In this document: positions 35,075-46,680 of the stretch, in pieces | Numbering within the stretch: position 1 is the stretch's first letter | Layout: the number at the start of each line of letters is the position of its first letter | DNA from: Lasiodiplodia sp. COLG20 | Lineage: Eukaryota > Ascomycota > Dothideomycetes > Botryosphaeriales > Botryosphaeriaceae | Assembly (NCBI GenBank): GCA_009801085.1 | Contig: VNWV01000001.1 | Span: 1,674,001-1,738,000 of the forward strand | Direction of reading: 5' to 3' | DNA length: 64,000 nucleotides | Made by a program: the position numbers and the translations under genes | The notes under the pieces: generated by a model | The model's input: only the letters and a program-made list of their open reading frames with translations | What the model was told of the DNA's origin: nothing | The model's database searches: none

Positions 35075-35647
35075 TCAGTTGTCCTCACGGTCGGTCTCGT
35101 AGCCCTCTTCGGCGAGGCGCTGGTTGCGAGCAGCGCGTTGAGCGGCGTTGCGCTCGATGGCAGCAGCGACCGCGGGAGTCAGCTCATCTTCCCAGCGTGG
35201 ATGAGGAACCAAGGCATCGTCATCATCGTCCTCGTCGGGGTCCGGAGGGAACAGTAGTCCGAATAGGATGCCGATTGCGAAGACGACGAGGATCAGGGTC
35301 GTGTCGGTCAGAGTCCAGGCCATGACGGCCTTGTAGTTCGGGCGGAAAGGCATCTGCTCAAGGGTTGGGACCTCCTGCGGTGCGTAGTCGGTCGGTTGAG
35401 TCAAGGACGGCCGTGGCGGGTGCGGCTCTTGGAGGACTTCTTGTGGAATCAGAGCCGCGATGCTGGGAAGGGGCGCGCGAGGCTGGCGAACGCGTCGGTC
35501 ATAGAGCTGGCGGTAGGTGTTGTGGACGCGTAAGCGGATGTAAGGCATCGAAACCGCGGCGCTTGTATCTTTGACGCGTGAAGTGGTGACGGGAGGGTGA
35601 GGAGGAGGAGGGAGTGGGAGAGGCCGGGATCCCGCACGCCCGCTCAT
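35075..35647 (-). CDS. Single-pass membrane protein, 190 aa, unknown function
   Basis: The frame is open from further upstream, but the ATG at 35647 (MSGRAGSRPLP) is the plausible start. The N-terminal half is Pro/Arg-rich. One strong TM helix (TLILVVFAIGILFGLLF, about 126-142) follows a short polar lead. It is followed at once by PPDPDEDDDDD, an acidic run, and an Arg/Ala/Glu-rich amphipathic tail (AAIERNAAQRAARNQRLAEEGY). No signal peptide or known domain is visible. The basic residues lie N-terminal and the acidic tail C-terminal; topology cannot be fixed from this. The head-to-head neighbour is the F-box-like gene 452 bp away. Confidence 0.65.
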   Translation of the reverse strand: MSGRAGSRPLPLPPPPHPPVTTSRVKDTSAAVSMPYIRLRVHNTYRQLYDRRVRQPRAPLPSIAALIPQEVLQEPHPPRPSLTQPTDYAPQEVPTLEQMPFRPNYKAVMAWTLTDTTLILVVFAIGILFGLLFPPDPDEDDDDDALVPHPRWEDELTPAVAAAIERNAAQRAARNQRLAEEGYETDREDN

Positions 35648-36099
35648 TTTGAAGCTGGCGGCCACCTCGCCCCGAAATGAGAAGCCGCAGCCCGCTCCTC
35701 CCCACTGCAGAAATTTTCTCACGGCTGCCTGCACTCTTGGAAATGTCCGCTGTGGATGCCTCCTGTCAGGCCGGGGAGTAGTTCCTTGGTTGAAGGGCAA
35801 ACCGCCTTCAACTTCAGCATCACCACAGAGGACCAGCAGAGGCGCAACCACCAAGGTGTGCCAATTCCGCGGTCAGTGGGGTGGGGCTGTGCCTTCAACC
35901 TAGGGTCTAACACATGTGGAGCTACGAGAGACCGACGGGCAGCAGCAGGCTTTTGGCGCAGGAAACGAGACCTTCTCTCACCCAGCATGGCATGCGGCGG
36001 GCATTCTGCGTGGCGCACGGGCCCTGTCGCGGGTGCTTCAAAAAATATCTACGTTCTATCGAACCTCCGTCCCTTTCCACTCCGCGTCACCTTCCGATC
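35648..36099. promoter_or_regulatory. Divergent promoter spacer, membrane protein / F-box-like gene
   Basis: A 452-bp spacer between divergent start codons. It carries pyrimidine-rich stretches on the F-box side (36055-36090), usual just upstream of fungal start codons. No TATA box is clear. Confidence 0.4.
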
Positions 36100-37415
36100 A
36101 TGCAGGCGACTGCCCCCGACGACGGGCGCACTCAGCACGACATGGCCGCTCCGACGCCCCCGATCTTGCGCCTGAACGAGGACTGTGTTATCAAAATCGC
36201 CGAACACATTGCGCTCATCGACTACGAGTACCAGAGAAGGCGCGAGGCTGGCTGTACCTCCGGTCCTCCAAGTGTGCCCCCTGGCCCGCTGATCGCTTTC
36301 TCCATGGTAAACAAAGCGATTCGCGAGATGATAGCCCCTGTCGTGTTTCGCCGTGCCGTCCTCAGTCTCGACCAACACTACACATCTGACTGGCAGCGCG
36401 GACTGGGCATCATTGACCTCCACATGGGATGCGGTCGCTTTATGCGCACTCTGCGCTGGCCCCGCAACTCCATCCGTCATGCCAGGTAGGCCATTCCAGA
36501 TCTTCATTGAAAATATACCTGTACGGAGAAGACGGCGTCCATATGAACCATTCACCGTACTCTATAAAAATGTGTGCTAACTACGGTGACAGGTCTTTGT
36601 GCATTCGCGCTTCTTACGATCCGCATGAGGACGAGTGTCACGAGTCTATGTGGAGTCTGGGCGTTGAAAGGAACTCGCACTCTAAGCTGATTCCTGCCGC
36701 TATCTTGGACCTTCTCCAGACACCCATCTCTCTGAAGTGCCTTAGCCTTTATGGGATTCCTTTACCGCTGCTGGAGGACATCAAGGCTTACGACTTATAC
36801 ATCCGCACTCCAGCCCTTCAGAACGTTGAAGAGCTCGTGATCCCAATGGGCGCAGAGGTCTTCATGCACCTATGCCCCAATACCAAGAAGCTCTCCATAA
36901 CTGCAAGCAACGGCCGTAGGACCCGCCCGGACCCGACTGAGGAACATAACGATGCGTTCTTCCGCTACGCCTCCTCCCTCACTAAGCTGACTTCGCTCCA
37001 CTTGGACGAGGTTCAGCGCTACATCATGATTTGGAGGATCGCAGAGGAGCTCCCCAACCTTGAGGAGCTAAAGAACCTGATGTTCGGAAGTGGCATGGGC
37101 TACTACGATGCGATCCAGATGATCACGAACCTCCGCCGTCTGCGCATCCTCACGACCAACTACATCTCTCGCTCTCCCCAGGACGACTATGACAACACAG
37201 AGGAAAATCGGATGCAGCTTGCCAAGAAGATTCTCAACTTGAACCACCCGACGCTTCAAGCTGTGGAGATCAGGATGGACGTCGATGAGGCGCCGAACGG
37301 TTACCAGGTCTTCAAGAAGTCCTCAGTGACGGGAGAGGTCTACCTGCTGACAGAGCTGATGAGGAGGCCGATGAAGGATGCCCACCTCAAGTGGCACCCT
37401 GCGAACCTCCGCTAG
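36100..37415 (+). CDS. F-box-like protein, 402 aa
   Basis: Exons 36100-36485 and 36593-37415 join in phase across a 107-bp intron (donor GTAGGC, branch GCTAAC, acceptor CAG). The start is ATG 36100 (MQATAPDDG). Residues about 20-75 fit a degenerate F-box: PPILRLNEDCVIKIAEHI, then LIAFSMVNKAIREMIAPVVFRR, the pattern in which an F-box ends in a vN+.lR..~.p.lf motif. The rest has irregular leucine-rich segments (ISLKCLSLYGIPLPLLEDIK, LTSLHLDEVQ, LPNLEEL, LRRLRIL). Such proteins usually bring substrates to an SCF ubiquitin ligase. The substrate is unknown, and many fungal F-box-like proteins are lineage-specific. The intron is in frame with no ambiguity. Confidence 0.75.
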
Positions 37416-40400
37416 GCGAGATGTTGGACTTCCACCTCAAGTGGCATTGCAAACCTTCCTTCCACTGAAGTTACATTGCAAACATTCCTTGGTGGAGTGG
37501 TTGGACTTTAAGTAGAAGACACTAGTTGAATACAATGACTACATGTCCGCTCATGTTCCAGGCTGCTTGACGTTGCAATCGAAATGTGGTGGCATTAATA
37601 GCTACACCATCTCGCCCAGATAGCCGTGTCCACCGTCTGCCTCCGTAGAAATTCATAGTTGCAGTACCTGATTATCTCAACGGCCGCGTGAGCCGGACAT
37701 GGCTACCTCGGCATCACCACGTAAATTCTCCCCGGAGTGGGCCTGTGGACCCCAACTTGTTCAGGCTGCCGCCCCATGTCCGCGTCAGCTCGTCGCAGCA
37801 CTGTGACTTGATGGGCGCAACCTGCGCGACGCTCATGACGCTCACGACGATCGAGACACTCCAGAAGCTGACTTACCAGTGTCGGGTGGCACATGCAGAG
37901 GCACCGGTCAGACGTGCAGGTTTTTCGTCGACCCGCTCATCGTTACCCTCAAAGATCAGGCCCGCGCACGAATGCCCCCACATCTTGACGTCGTGGATGG
38001 TGTCGCTTTCGCCCGAGCACAACTGCTTTCCATGACCGAAGCGTGCTGCTCGACGCGTTTCTCGGGCTCGTGGGCTACGGTTCTGCGTTTGCGTTTCGCA
38101 GGTGTTGTCGCTTTTCCCTTCGTCGTCGGCGTCGGCCAGGCCGATGTTCGCGGTTCATCAGGACGGAGAGGGTCAGTCGAGATGCTATGCTGCAAAGGTT
38201 AGCGCTACCGGTGCTCTCTGTGCTCGACGGTCATCCTAACGACGCAGGATGCAATGGCCGGGTCGACATGGATAGTGTCTAGATGGATGAAGCTGCGCTA
38301 GAAGCGGTGCGCTGCGAGAAAGGATGGACAGAGTGCCTCGCAATGCTCTAGACGGTCTATCCATCGTGGCGAAAATTTGGTGGGTATTGGTGCGAGTTGG
38401 GCTTTGTCTTCTTCGGGTCCAGAAACCTCTGATGGGGTGCCGTGCCCCTCGTCGGCCTGCGCAGCTGCACCTAGTAGGTGCGCCTTATCAGACAGAGTCT
38501 TGATTCTTCTGCGCTGTCTGCCAAAATGCTGCGCTTCCATCTCAGTCGGGGTCGTCCTCGAGCCCGGCACAGTGCCTTGAACAAGGCGGGCCGCGTCTTA
38601 TCGAGTCGCGAGCGCGACCTTTGCGTCGTGCACTTGCAGCCATGCCTCCAGACGCGCGCTGTTTCCACGAACAGCGAGGGACCCGATTATGACGTGAGCG
38701 TACAGTTCGAGGTGCATGCATTTCCTTTTTGGCGCTGGCTCACAGTACACGCGACCGCGACAGTCGGCGGCGATCGCGGCGTGCTCTTGACGTGCGACGA
38801 CTTCAAAAGAACGTAACAGGCAGCTCCACCGTTGCCGTTTGCATCTCAATGCTCACCAAACATCGTGAATTCAGCTACTTGACGCCACCAGCTGTGGCAC
38901 ATTGCACACAGGCGTGAAGTCATAAGCACGCGGTCCGCGTTGCGATGTCAGCCCCGCCGCGAGACAGCAACACCACACGGGCAAACAGCCTCAGCTCGCG
39001 GTGGCGAGAAGCCCCGCGCGACGAACCGGGGCGCGCTCATCCCTCCCTCGCCGCTCGCGTCTATCGCACACGACCATCATTTTCTTGCTAGCTCCTCAAG
39101 CCCGACACCCGTCCTCTTCTGCTGCTCTTCCAAGAGTTCAAAAAGCTCTTCCTCAAAAGCCAGCTCAAGGCCAGATAATTGACGAAAAGCGCAAAAGAAA
39201 AGTTCGCGTCAGCCTCAGGCAGTGCAATAGAGGCGACACTGTGCCACTGGACATGAGCGGAGCTCAGCGGCCCAAGAGACCAGTTCCAAAAACTGGTTTA
39301 ATCAAAAGAGCAAATCCCCGTAGGGACGTTCTAGAGATTAAACTAAAAAGAACAGCTACTTCACTTGATCTAAGCCAAAAGGCAAAGAGAGCTGAAGAGG
39401 AAAAAGAGGACTTGGGGGCGCCCCGTCGGGGGGCTTAAGTAGGCGGCTCGTTGCCGGGGGCGGGCTGGCGGCGTGCATGTCGAGTCGATTGGGCGATGGC
39501 CTGGGCTAGGCTACTTCGGGTGGTGGCGCTCGGCAGGAAGGTCCGGAGTGGAACCTGCGTAGAAGCAGGTGGAAGGGCTGCTGGCGGGGCTGTCGGCGAG
39601 ACATCCTTCTTCAGCTCATCATGACTGCCGCCGTTGACATGGCTCGTGTCGGCATGTTGCTGGAGACGATGAGCATGCCGCGGTCGAAGCCCCAGGTCCA
39701 TACCGGGAAGACTCTTCCCAGACGGGACCCAGATCGACGGCGTAATAGAACGCGCCCGAATTCCAGCGGCGGAGGCGGAGATGCCTCCTTAATCCTCATT
39801 TATCGTGCACACTGGGCATCGGAAGATGCTTTGTGAAGCTTGAGGCGGATTTCCGTTGCAGGGTCTTGGGATGGTGACCAACATATTGGGTCTTCATGCC
39901 ACTCTCTCCTTGACGCGAGCGTTCCGCTTTCTTGATCCCAGTCAAACTGCATGTCCGGCCAAAAGGTAGAGCTTCGACCCCACAGGTGCCTGGGATAGAC
40001 ACCGTCTTCTCCCAGAGGACTCTCAGCCTGCTCCGTGGAGCAGTCGTCTTAGCCACGGGCCAAAGACCTGAGAGAAAAGGACCTGCTGCAGCAACAACAC
40101 TCCGGCGACCTTTATGAGGGTGATGCTCTGGGCCAATGTAGAATGTCACGGAAGCTCATTTATCACGCACCTGCGCCGTGATGAACAGCTGACATGCGGA
40201 CCTCCATGATAACGCCTTCGGTGCAAGCGAGGTGCGTGCGACCGACACAGCAAATGAAGCCTATGTGCTGCCAGTAAAAGGCTGCAAATTACCTTGATGA
40301 CTGTCAGGAAAGTAACGCCTCCTCTAACTGTCTGAAAACTTTAGTCAGAAGGACGCACTGGAACCCGTGGGTTTGGACGACATGGTGCACGATACACGCC

Positions 40401-41693
40401 TTGGCCCGTCCCTGTTGTTACTGCTGGCTGTGTTGGAAAGGTCGTGATGCAGCAACTAATTGTGAATGGATTGTATCTCCTCGCGCTTGTAGACGCTGCC
40501 ATCGTGCAGACCTGGAGACGGCAGATGGTCATCTCTGGCTGGGGAAATCGAGACGCCATTTTCGAGATTGCCTACGGTATGTGCCTCCGCCATACTTCCT
40601 GTGTCCCATTGCCGCAGTCCATGTTGCCCACCACAGAGCCTTGATCGCACTCGTCGTAGTATAGTGTCCCGCCTTGTGGCCCTGGCGCACACTTCTTTCT
40701 CCAGAAGAGTGTCATCACATCCACCTCCTCATCAGACTCCGTCGCCCTTAGGCGACCACTAACATGCAAAGGGCGGGTTGGAACGAACCGCCGGAGACTT
40801 TGCCCTTGTCTTCACTCTGATGCATATTCCCTTCTAGCCCGAACTTCGTTGTTACCAAGCAAATATGTTGCAGAGTCTACGCCGGCAGGTTGCTTTGAGC
40901 GCGCTCAAGAGTGCCCTAGCACGGACGCTGCACCAACGCTGGTCTGACAACATGAAAAACGGCCTCCAGGAGCGAAGAGGTGGGATATTGTAAGCGTGGA
41001 GCTCTCAGCGAGGTTGAGCTGGCGCAGCAGGGCAGCGGAACGTTGTGGCGAGGAGAGGGTCTCTGAAACTGGCCTTTGCAGCATAGGTACGGGGCGGAGG
41101 TCTGCCTATCCTACTCCGGCGGTTCATCGCAGTGGATCCATGGGAGACAGTGACTGTGCACCGGCGCCTGGAGGAGAGGCCAGCAATCCTACACGTCTGG
41201 TCAGCGCAGAGCAACGCTTGAACTTGTGAGGTGGAGAGCGCGCTGACCGTCGTGCAGCTGTTCCCGCCGAGGGAGGGGCATTCTGAATCTAGCGTGAGAA
41301 CGCGGACGTGTGGGAGAATGAGCCGACAGTGGCCGTTCTCAGTTTTCCCTATGGGAGACACTTGCCTTTGGGTCCTGACCGCGGACAGCTGCGCAGACGA
41401 CAGGTCGAGTGAGGGCTGGAAGATCACGAGCATCATGGGCTTGCGGTGCGAATGAACTGGAGAGCGCGGTCCCTTGGGGCGAATCGCATGCGAGGGTGTG
41501 GAGTGTCCACCCTAAGGCGGTTGCCCGCGCACGCTGTTGGTGAATGACCCATTCGAGGCCGGAGCTACTGCTAGACACACACAGCTGCCCCGCCGCCGCT
41601 CTGTCGCCGCCGCCGGACGCCGATTCCTAGGCAGCCAGGCCCGACCATCACGCCCGCGGAAGTCTTGGTATGACATCACGGACCTTCCGCCCC
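37416..41693. other. 4.3-kb gene-poor stretch
   Basis: No frame has a recognised motif. One A-rich patch (39178-39425) encodes a Lys/Arg-rich sequence (QKAKRAEEEKEDLGA) in the frame ending at 39438; its only in-frame ATG near the coding-looking part is at 39253 (61 aa), and I do not call it. Other frames are short and GC-driven. Confidence 0.45.
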
Positions 41694-41703
41694 CATATAA
41701 TGC
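41694..41703 (+). promoter_or_regulatory. TATA-like box upstream of the 105-aa gene
   Basis: CATATAATGC lies about 120 bases upstream of ATG 41824 and is followed by a CT-rich leader (ACTCAACTTCGAGCC, CACGCACTCTCACG), a usual fungal promoter layout. Confidence 0.5.
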
Positions 41704-41823
41704 AGCTGACCATCGAGCAACCCTTCTCCCAGACCAACCCCAAACACACTCAACTTCGAGCCTCGTCGAAGTCCCACTCAAGCCTTCCACCAACCACGCA
41801 CTCTCACGAACCACGCTCACACC

Positions 41824-42246
41824 ATGGCTCCGAAGATCGTCCGTGACCTCTTCTACGCGACGCGTTCGCAGTGCCGCTGCATGATCCAGCCTCCCCAGAA
41901 GCTGGTTCGCTACCCTCTTCCCACTGCTCCTCTCGTCAACGGCACCCACGCGTCTGGTGGACTCGGCACTCGCGTCTGCACGTCTCGCTGCACGCAGGCT
42001 CCGGTAAGTCGAACCCCCTCGGTCCTCAATCGCGCGCTGTGTGGCTCATGGCACCTCACGGCGCTTGTGAACATTGGCTTGCTAACGCTCCCACGCCATG
42101 GTGTCAAGGCCTCCCACACTCAGTTCGACGACAAGAAGAAGGTGCTTGACTCGATCCCCGAGATGTCGTACATCCAGCCCCTCCCGCCCACGGGACCGCC
42201 GACGACCGCTCGCATCTGGCCCATCCTGCCTCTGTTCACGATGTGA
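41824..42246 (+). CDS. Small orphan protein, 105 aa, one intron
   Basis: Exons 41824-42003 and 42109-42246 flank a 105-bp intron with GTAAGT, a GCTAAC branch site and an AAG acceptor. The intron length is a multiple of three and has no in-frame stop, so retention would give a 140-aa product. The protein begins MAPKIVRDLFYATRSQCRC and contains four Cys in the first exon (CRC and CTSRC) and a Pro-rich end (LPPTGPPTTARIWPILP). There is no signal peptide, so I do not class it as a secreted effector. No family is recognised. A TATA-like box, a clean start context and strong splice sites support a real gene. Confidence 0.6.
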   Translation: MAPKIVRDLFYATRSQCRCMIQPPQKLVRYPLPTAPLVNGTHASGGLGTRVCTSRCTQAPVSRTPSVLNRALCGSWHLTALVNIGLLTLPRHGVKASHTQFDDKKKVLDSIPEMSYIQPLPPTGPPTTARIWPILPLFTM

Positions 42247-45200
42247 TCTCGACAACCACAGCACAATAGTCCTCCGACAGACCTTGTCAGGGACACTGTG
42301 GAACGAGCACACGGACTACTTGCCTGCCCTCTCGGTCGGGCACTGCTGAAGCACTCATGCGCATGGAACTACAATATGGATTTACGACGGATGCGCCAGC
42401 ATGAGGGCTTCGACCTATGATGGTTACATTACATTTCCTTGCTGCGATACAGATACATGGAGAGATCAATAGGTGCAACCTTCTCATTTCATGTACTACG
42501 CGGCACCACTACAATCAAAGAGACCTTTTTCCTTCTCTTGGCAGCATGCCACATCGTCGTGTTTGCAGTGATGCATTTGATGACCTGCCCATGTATTCTA
42601 AATTGCCATGACCTTGCAAAGGTAGCTGAACTGGAGCCATTCCACAGCGCCAGGCCATCCCAGAGGTCCACTTTGTCGCCGACGGCCACCACGGGGTGGA
42701 TGCCGGATCCTGCCAAGAAGACAAACATGATGCAGACCAGGCGATCTTGGACACAGCTGCTGTCCTTTTTGCTTTCGCTAATTGGCGGCATATCTGTGTC
42801 GCTATACCCTTGCGCGTCGCAAATCTCGCTGAGGCGGACACGCTCCAGAAATAGGGCGCACGGGCGACACTGTCAGCAGGAAAGAAGGGTGAATCTGCCG
42901 AGCATTCATGGAAGATGATGCGTGCCCTCATACGCAGGCTCTCGGTGGAGAGTGCATCGCAGCGCAGTCACCACAGCGCGGCCGCCAGGGACGCATCCAA
43001 CATCTGCAAATGGCGACCAGGCCCCAGAAAAGACCATCGCCACTAATAGCGCCGCTGAACGCCCTATAGTGCACACCGAGTCACTTCACTTGCAGGATGA
43101 CAGCTGCCAACTCATCCAGGGCTCGCCTTCCCCATCTTTGCTCTGGCCGTCACGTCTACATTCTGACCAATGAGAGGCGCGAGCGCTGGATCCTCGCCCA
43201 ATGTGGCGGCCGTTGTGCCTTCCTCAAAAGGCTAGGCCCAGGCTGCCAGCGTTCCTTGACCCGCTGCCTTCTTAGCCTCCCGCTCTCTTCCTCCCGCTCC
43301 TCAACAACCACACTCTCATTCCTCCTCAAGTGCCCTCCACACGGCTCGCCCGTGAGTTGCCCATGTCATATTGTCTGTTCGTGCTGCTGACAGTGCCGCC
43401 ATGCAGTGAGATTTCAAACCCAGATCCCTCTGGTGAACCCTTCACCAACAGCCCTGTGCTGCTCTGACGGAACACATATTCGTACGCTCCCCTCGCAATA
43501 ACTCTGCAAGAGCTGTCTGCTAACATGGGTGAGCAGTACCCACATCACTACTGCTATCATTGGGCCCAACGCCCGTCCTACCTGCCGAGCCCCCCTCAGC
43601 CTGCCACCTGGGTTCGCAGAAGACAATCAGGGACCTGGGTGGCGGGCAGCTGCCAACGCCAACGGCAGCGCTGACAGCTCGCAACGCCGGCAGCGCCAAC
43701 AACGGCGCGCCCGTGGCGCCAAAAAGCGCCTCTTGTTTTTTTTTTTTTTTTGGGGGGGTACGACTCCCCTCTCACTCTAGCTTCCAATGGATCCCGGCGC
43801 TGATAATGTCACAGTGGCTCTCTCCCTGCGTGTCACTCCTCTGGCCGCTGCCCGGGTCACCCCCAGACACCGACACTCCACAGCTCTCCGAGGACCCGGG
43901 TGGCGGCCTCCAGGCCACAAACCCCTGCGAGTACGTTGCCAGGTCTTCCCTTCCCACATCTACTTTAGAGCCAACGCTGACGTGCCAAACACAGCGTCAG
44001 GGCCCTAGGTTTCGGCCACCACCACTACTGTCCATTCATCCTCCCGCCGCCGCCAGGGTCCCGTCCCTTGAGGTTGGCCACAACAAATCCTCCCTCTTGA
44101 CCCTGACGGCGGCAAACAGAACGGCCAGGCTCCGATGCTACCTCACGTGGGCTGGCTGGGCTCTCAAACAACACACCTCCGCGCACCATTTCAGACAAAG
44201 ACAACTACACACAAGGTATCTCGAAGGGCAAGAGTGCAATAATCGAAACTGGCGGTTGGACCACACACAGGACTGGGACTGGGCTTGGGTGGTGAATGAT
44301 GGTAGGAAGGACTGGCTGACTGGAGTTTAAGCATCCCTGTGATTGTTTCGAGAGAGATAGGCATCATTTTCATGTAAATACTTCAAGCAAATCATTCTAT
44401 TCCTCTCATCATGAGTATCTTGCAACTGCGTGCCTTCGCACCCGCCGTTCGTCCCCCTCTATCTTCATGTCCATCCTGTGCGTCGCGCCTGCAGCTCTGT
44501 CGATCGCCCAGCTATGCTTGACAATGGCGACAGCTGGGCAGTCGTCCTTCCAGAGCCGCACTCGCTCTGTTAGCGGTGCCTGTCTGCATTTCGGGAGCCT
44601 GCCTTCTGCGCCTGATGATGATCGGTCATCATTTCGCCGCCACCAAGCACCGTTGCACCTTCCTGAAGCCTTGGACGCCCGGGCTGCCATCTCGCAGGCA
44701 GCAGCAGGTATGCACGTGTTGCTCTGGCGGGTGGCGGTCACGCTTTCTCAGAAAACAGGGTCATTGTTCGACGTCATCATTGTTGCTGCGCAACCAGACA
44801 CCACCTCGTTTCAAGGATGTCGCCCAGCGACTTTGTTCGATATGGCACAACGAGGAAGCTGGCGACTACGGTGCAAGCGAGAGCAATTGTGTCTGGCATG
44901 GGCAGGCATAGGCATTCTGGAGTAAACACGAGACGGTTTGATGAGGGTGGGTCGGCACATCAGTTACGGAGCGAGGCGTCCAGCAGAATCACATTTCACG
45001 AGCCAAGTCAAGCAATGAGTTCAATGTTTAATGATCTATTCAGAGCGTATCTAAAATTTCGAGGGGGGGAGGAGGCAAGGTCATCCACTTGACTGCGTGC
45101 AAGAACCACAGAACATAGTTCCGGGCAGCTGATAGCATTAGAGTCAAGGTGGAGGACTTGAGCGAAGATGGACTTGGAGCGCGCGTGGCGGACGCCGAGT

Positions 45201-46315
45201 TTGTGGGCTCGCTCTGGGGACCGTCGCAGAGGCAGTGACGTCGGCTTGAGACCGGCGGCGAGTCAGCCTGCGCAGCTTCATGGATCTCGTGCTTGTAGTT
45301 TTCAGCCGCGAAATGAGGAGCGGCTTGGATGTCTTCAGCGCTGGCGAAACGGTTCCAGCTCGACTCCTTACGCTCCTTGATAGCTTGAGCGAACGACCCC
45401 GGAAGCCCGAAAGGTGCTCAGACCAAGGCGCCTATCCACTGAGCCGTCGAACACAATCAGCCGAGAGGCCAAGTCCGCCAGATGCAAGCCTTTGGCCTTC
45501 ACGACGGGGACACACACAGAAGTCAAGGTGGAGGCCTTGAGCGTGGACCACGAGTCCCAGACGTTCATGACAAGCCACGACCAGAGCAGACGGTTGTGGA
45601 TAACCCCGTAGATGCAGCCAGAAGCCCAGGCCGCCCATAATGGGAGGAAGAGAGCCGACAGACCAGTAGACACAGAGCGTGCTGGGGATTTGGCAAGTGA
45701 GATCGTCGGACCCGCGCTGCGATCGCCGAATGCAGCACCACGTTTGTTGACGGCGTTCTGGTAGGCCTGCAAGACAGCCTTGTCCGCCACGCTCTGGTCG
45801 TTCGCATTGGGTTGGTCCTAGGCGCCGAGCGAGTAGAGTTCATCATGCTTGACTGTCGGGAACACCGCCAGCATTCGGGGCTGATGTCGTCCATGCCATG
45901 GGGGGAGGAAAGCCATGACGTGAGCTTGAGAGAGTAGTTTGCTGGTTCAAGCCGTTGGCCGGGCCAGCAGGCGTAACGCTGAGAGGATGAGCTGTCACGG
46001 GAAAGGTGACTGGGAAGCTGTTGCCAAGGCGCGTAGGATGCTGCTGAACTTGGCCCTGGCCAGACAAGTGAAAGGCACGTTCTCGAATGATGGCAGCATG
46101 GGGGGGCGTCCCGACGAAGCTGGAGGAACTCATTGTGGAGGGGGTTGACGTCCTCCATGATATCGTCCCTGCCGTTCCTTAACGCCTCGCGCATCGTGGT
46201 TCATGACCTCGCCATACCAAGCGTTGACTTCATCTTGAACAATGTTGCGGGAAGGAAGCATGTTTTGCAGTCCTTCGACACGCTGATGAAGCGCCTGACT
46301 CGTAAGGACGCCGGA
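42247..46315. other. 4-kb gene-poor, GC-rich stretch
   Basis: Many overlapping frames without motifs. A T-run followed by a G-run (about 43736-43758) interrupts the longest one. The minus-strand frame 45368-45790 is the most gene-like, with one hydrophobic segment, but it has no start support or family. No mobile element was recognised. Confidence 0.4.
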
Positions 46316-46680
46316 TGACGTTGGGATCGGCTTGACCAGGAGCCAGAGTGACGTTGGGATCGGCTTGGCCAGGAACCAGAGTGCACCGGAGGTTGTCGGC
46401 GGCGAGGAGGGGGAGGGGGTGCCACTTTAATATGCAGTGTGGCGCTGCGGAAGAAAAGGTTTTATATGAGGGTTTTGCGGCTCCCACAACCTCAAGGGGC
46501 GTTAAAGGTCCCCCTCGGACCATCAGAGGGCTTTAAGGTCCCCTCCGGACCATCAAGGGGCTTTGAAGGTACCCCTCGGACCTACGTTGAGCGGCTTGTG
46601 CTGTCAGGAAGAGGAGCCCACCACAGTAGTGGCTCTCGAGATAATCCTCGCGCCGAGTAGTGGCTCTCGAGATACTCCTC
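46316..46680. repeat. Three adjacent short tandem duplications (about 31-33 bp units)
   Basis: Unit 1 is 33 bp, beginning TGACGTTGGGATCGGCTTG, at 46316-46348 and 46349-46381. Unit 2 is about 30 bp, containing AAGGTCCCCTCCGGACCATC, at 46505-46534, 46535-46565 and a partial copy at 46566-46586. Unit 3 is 25 bp within a 31-bp period, AGTAGTGGCTCTCGAGATA, at 46625-46649 and 46656-46680. The three units are unrelated in sequence. Confidence 0.9.

Noticed and set aside
39001..39438. 145-aa basic frame ending in a Lys/Glu-rich segment
   Set aside because: No ATG start for the full frame, and the 61-aa version from 39253 lacks any family or splice support; left uncalled.
43560..44330. 256-aa plus-strand frame
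   Set aside because: Crosses a T-run and a G-run that encode a Phe stretch; no motif.
45368..46194. Two overlapping minus-strand frames with a hydrophobic stretch
   Set aside because: No recognisable domain or splice model; neighbouring short duplications suggest decayed DNA.
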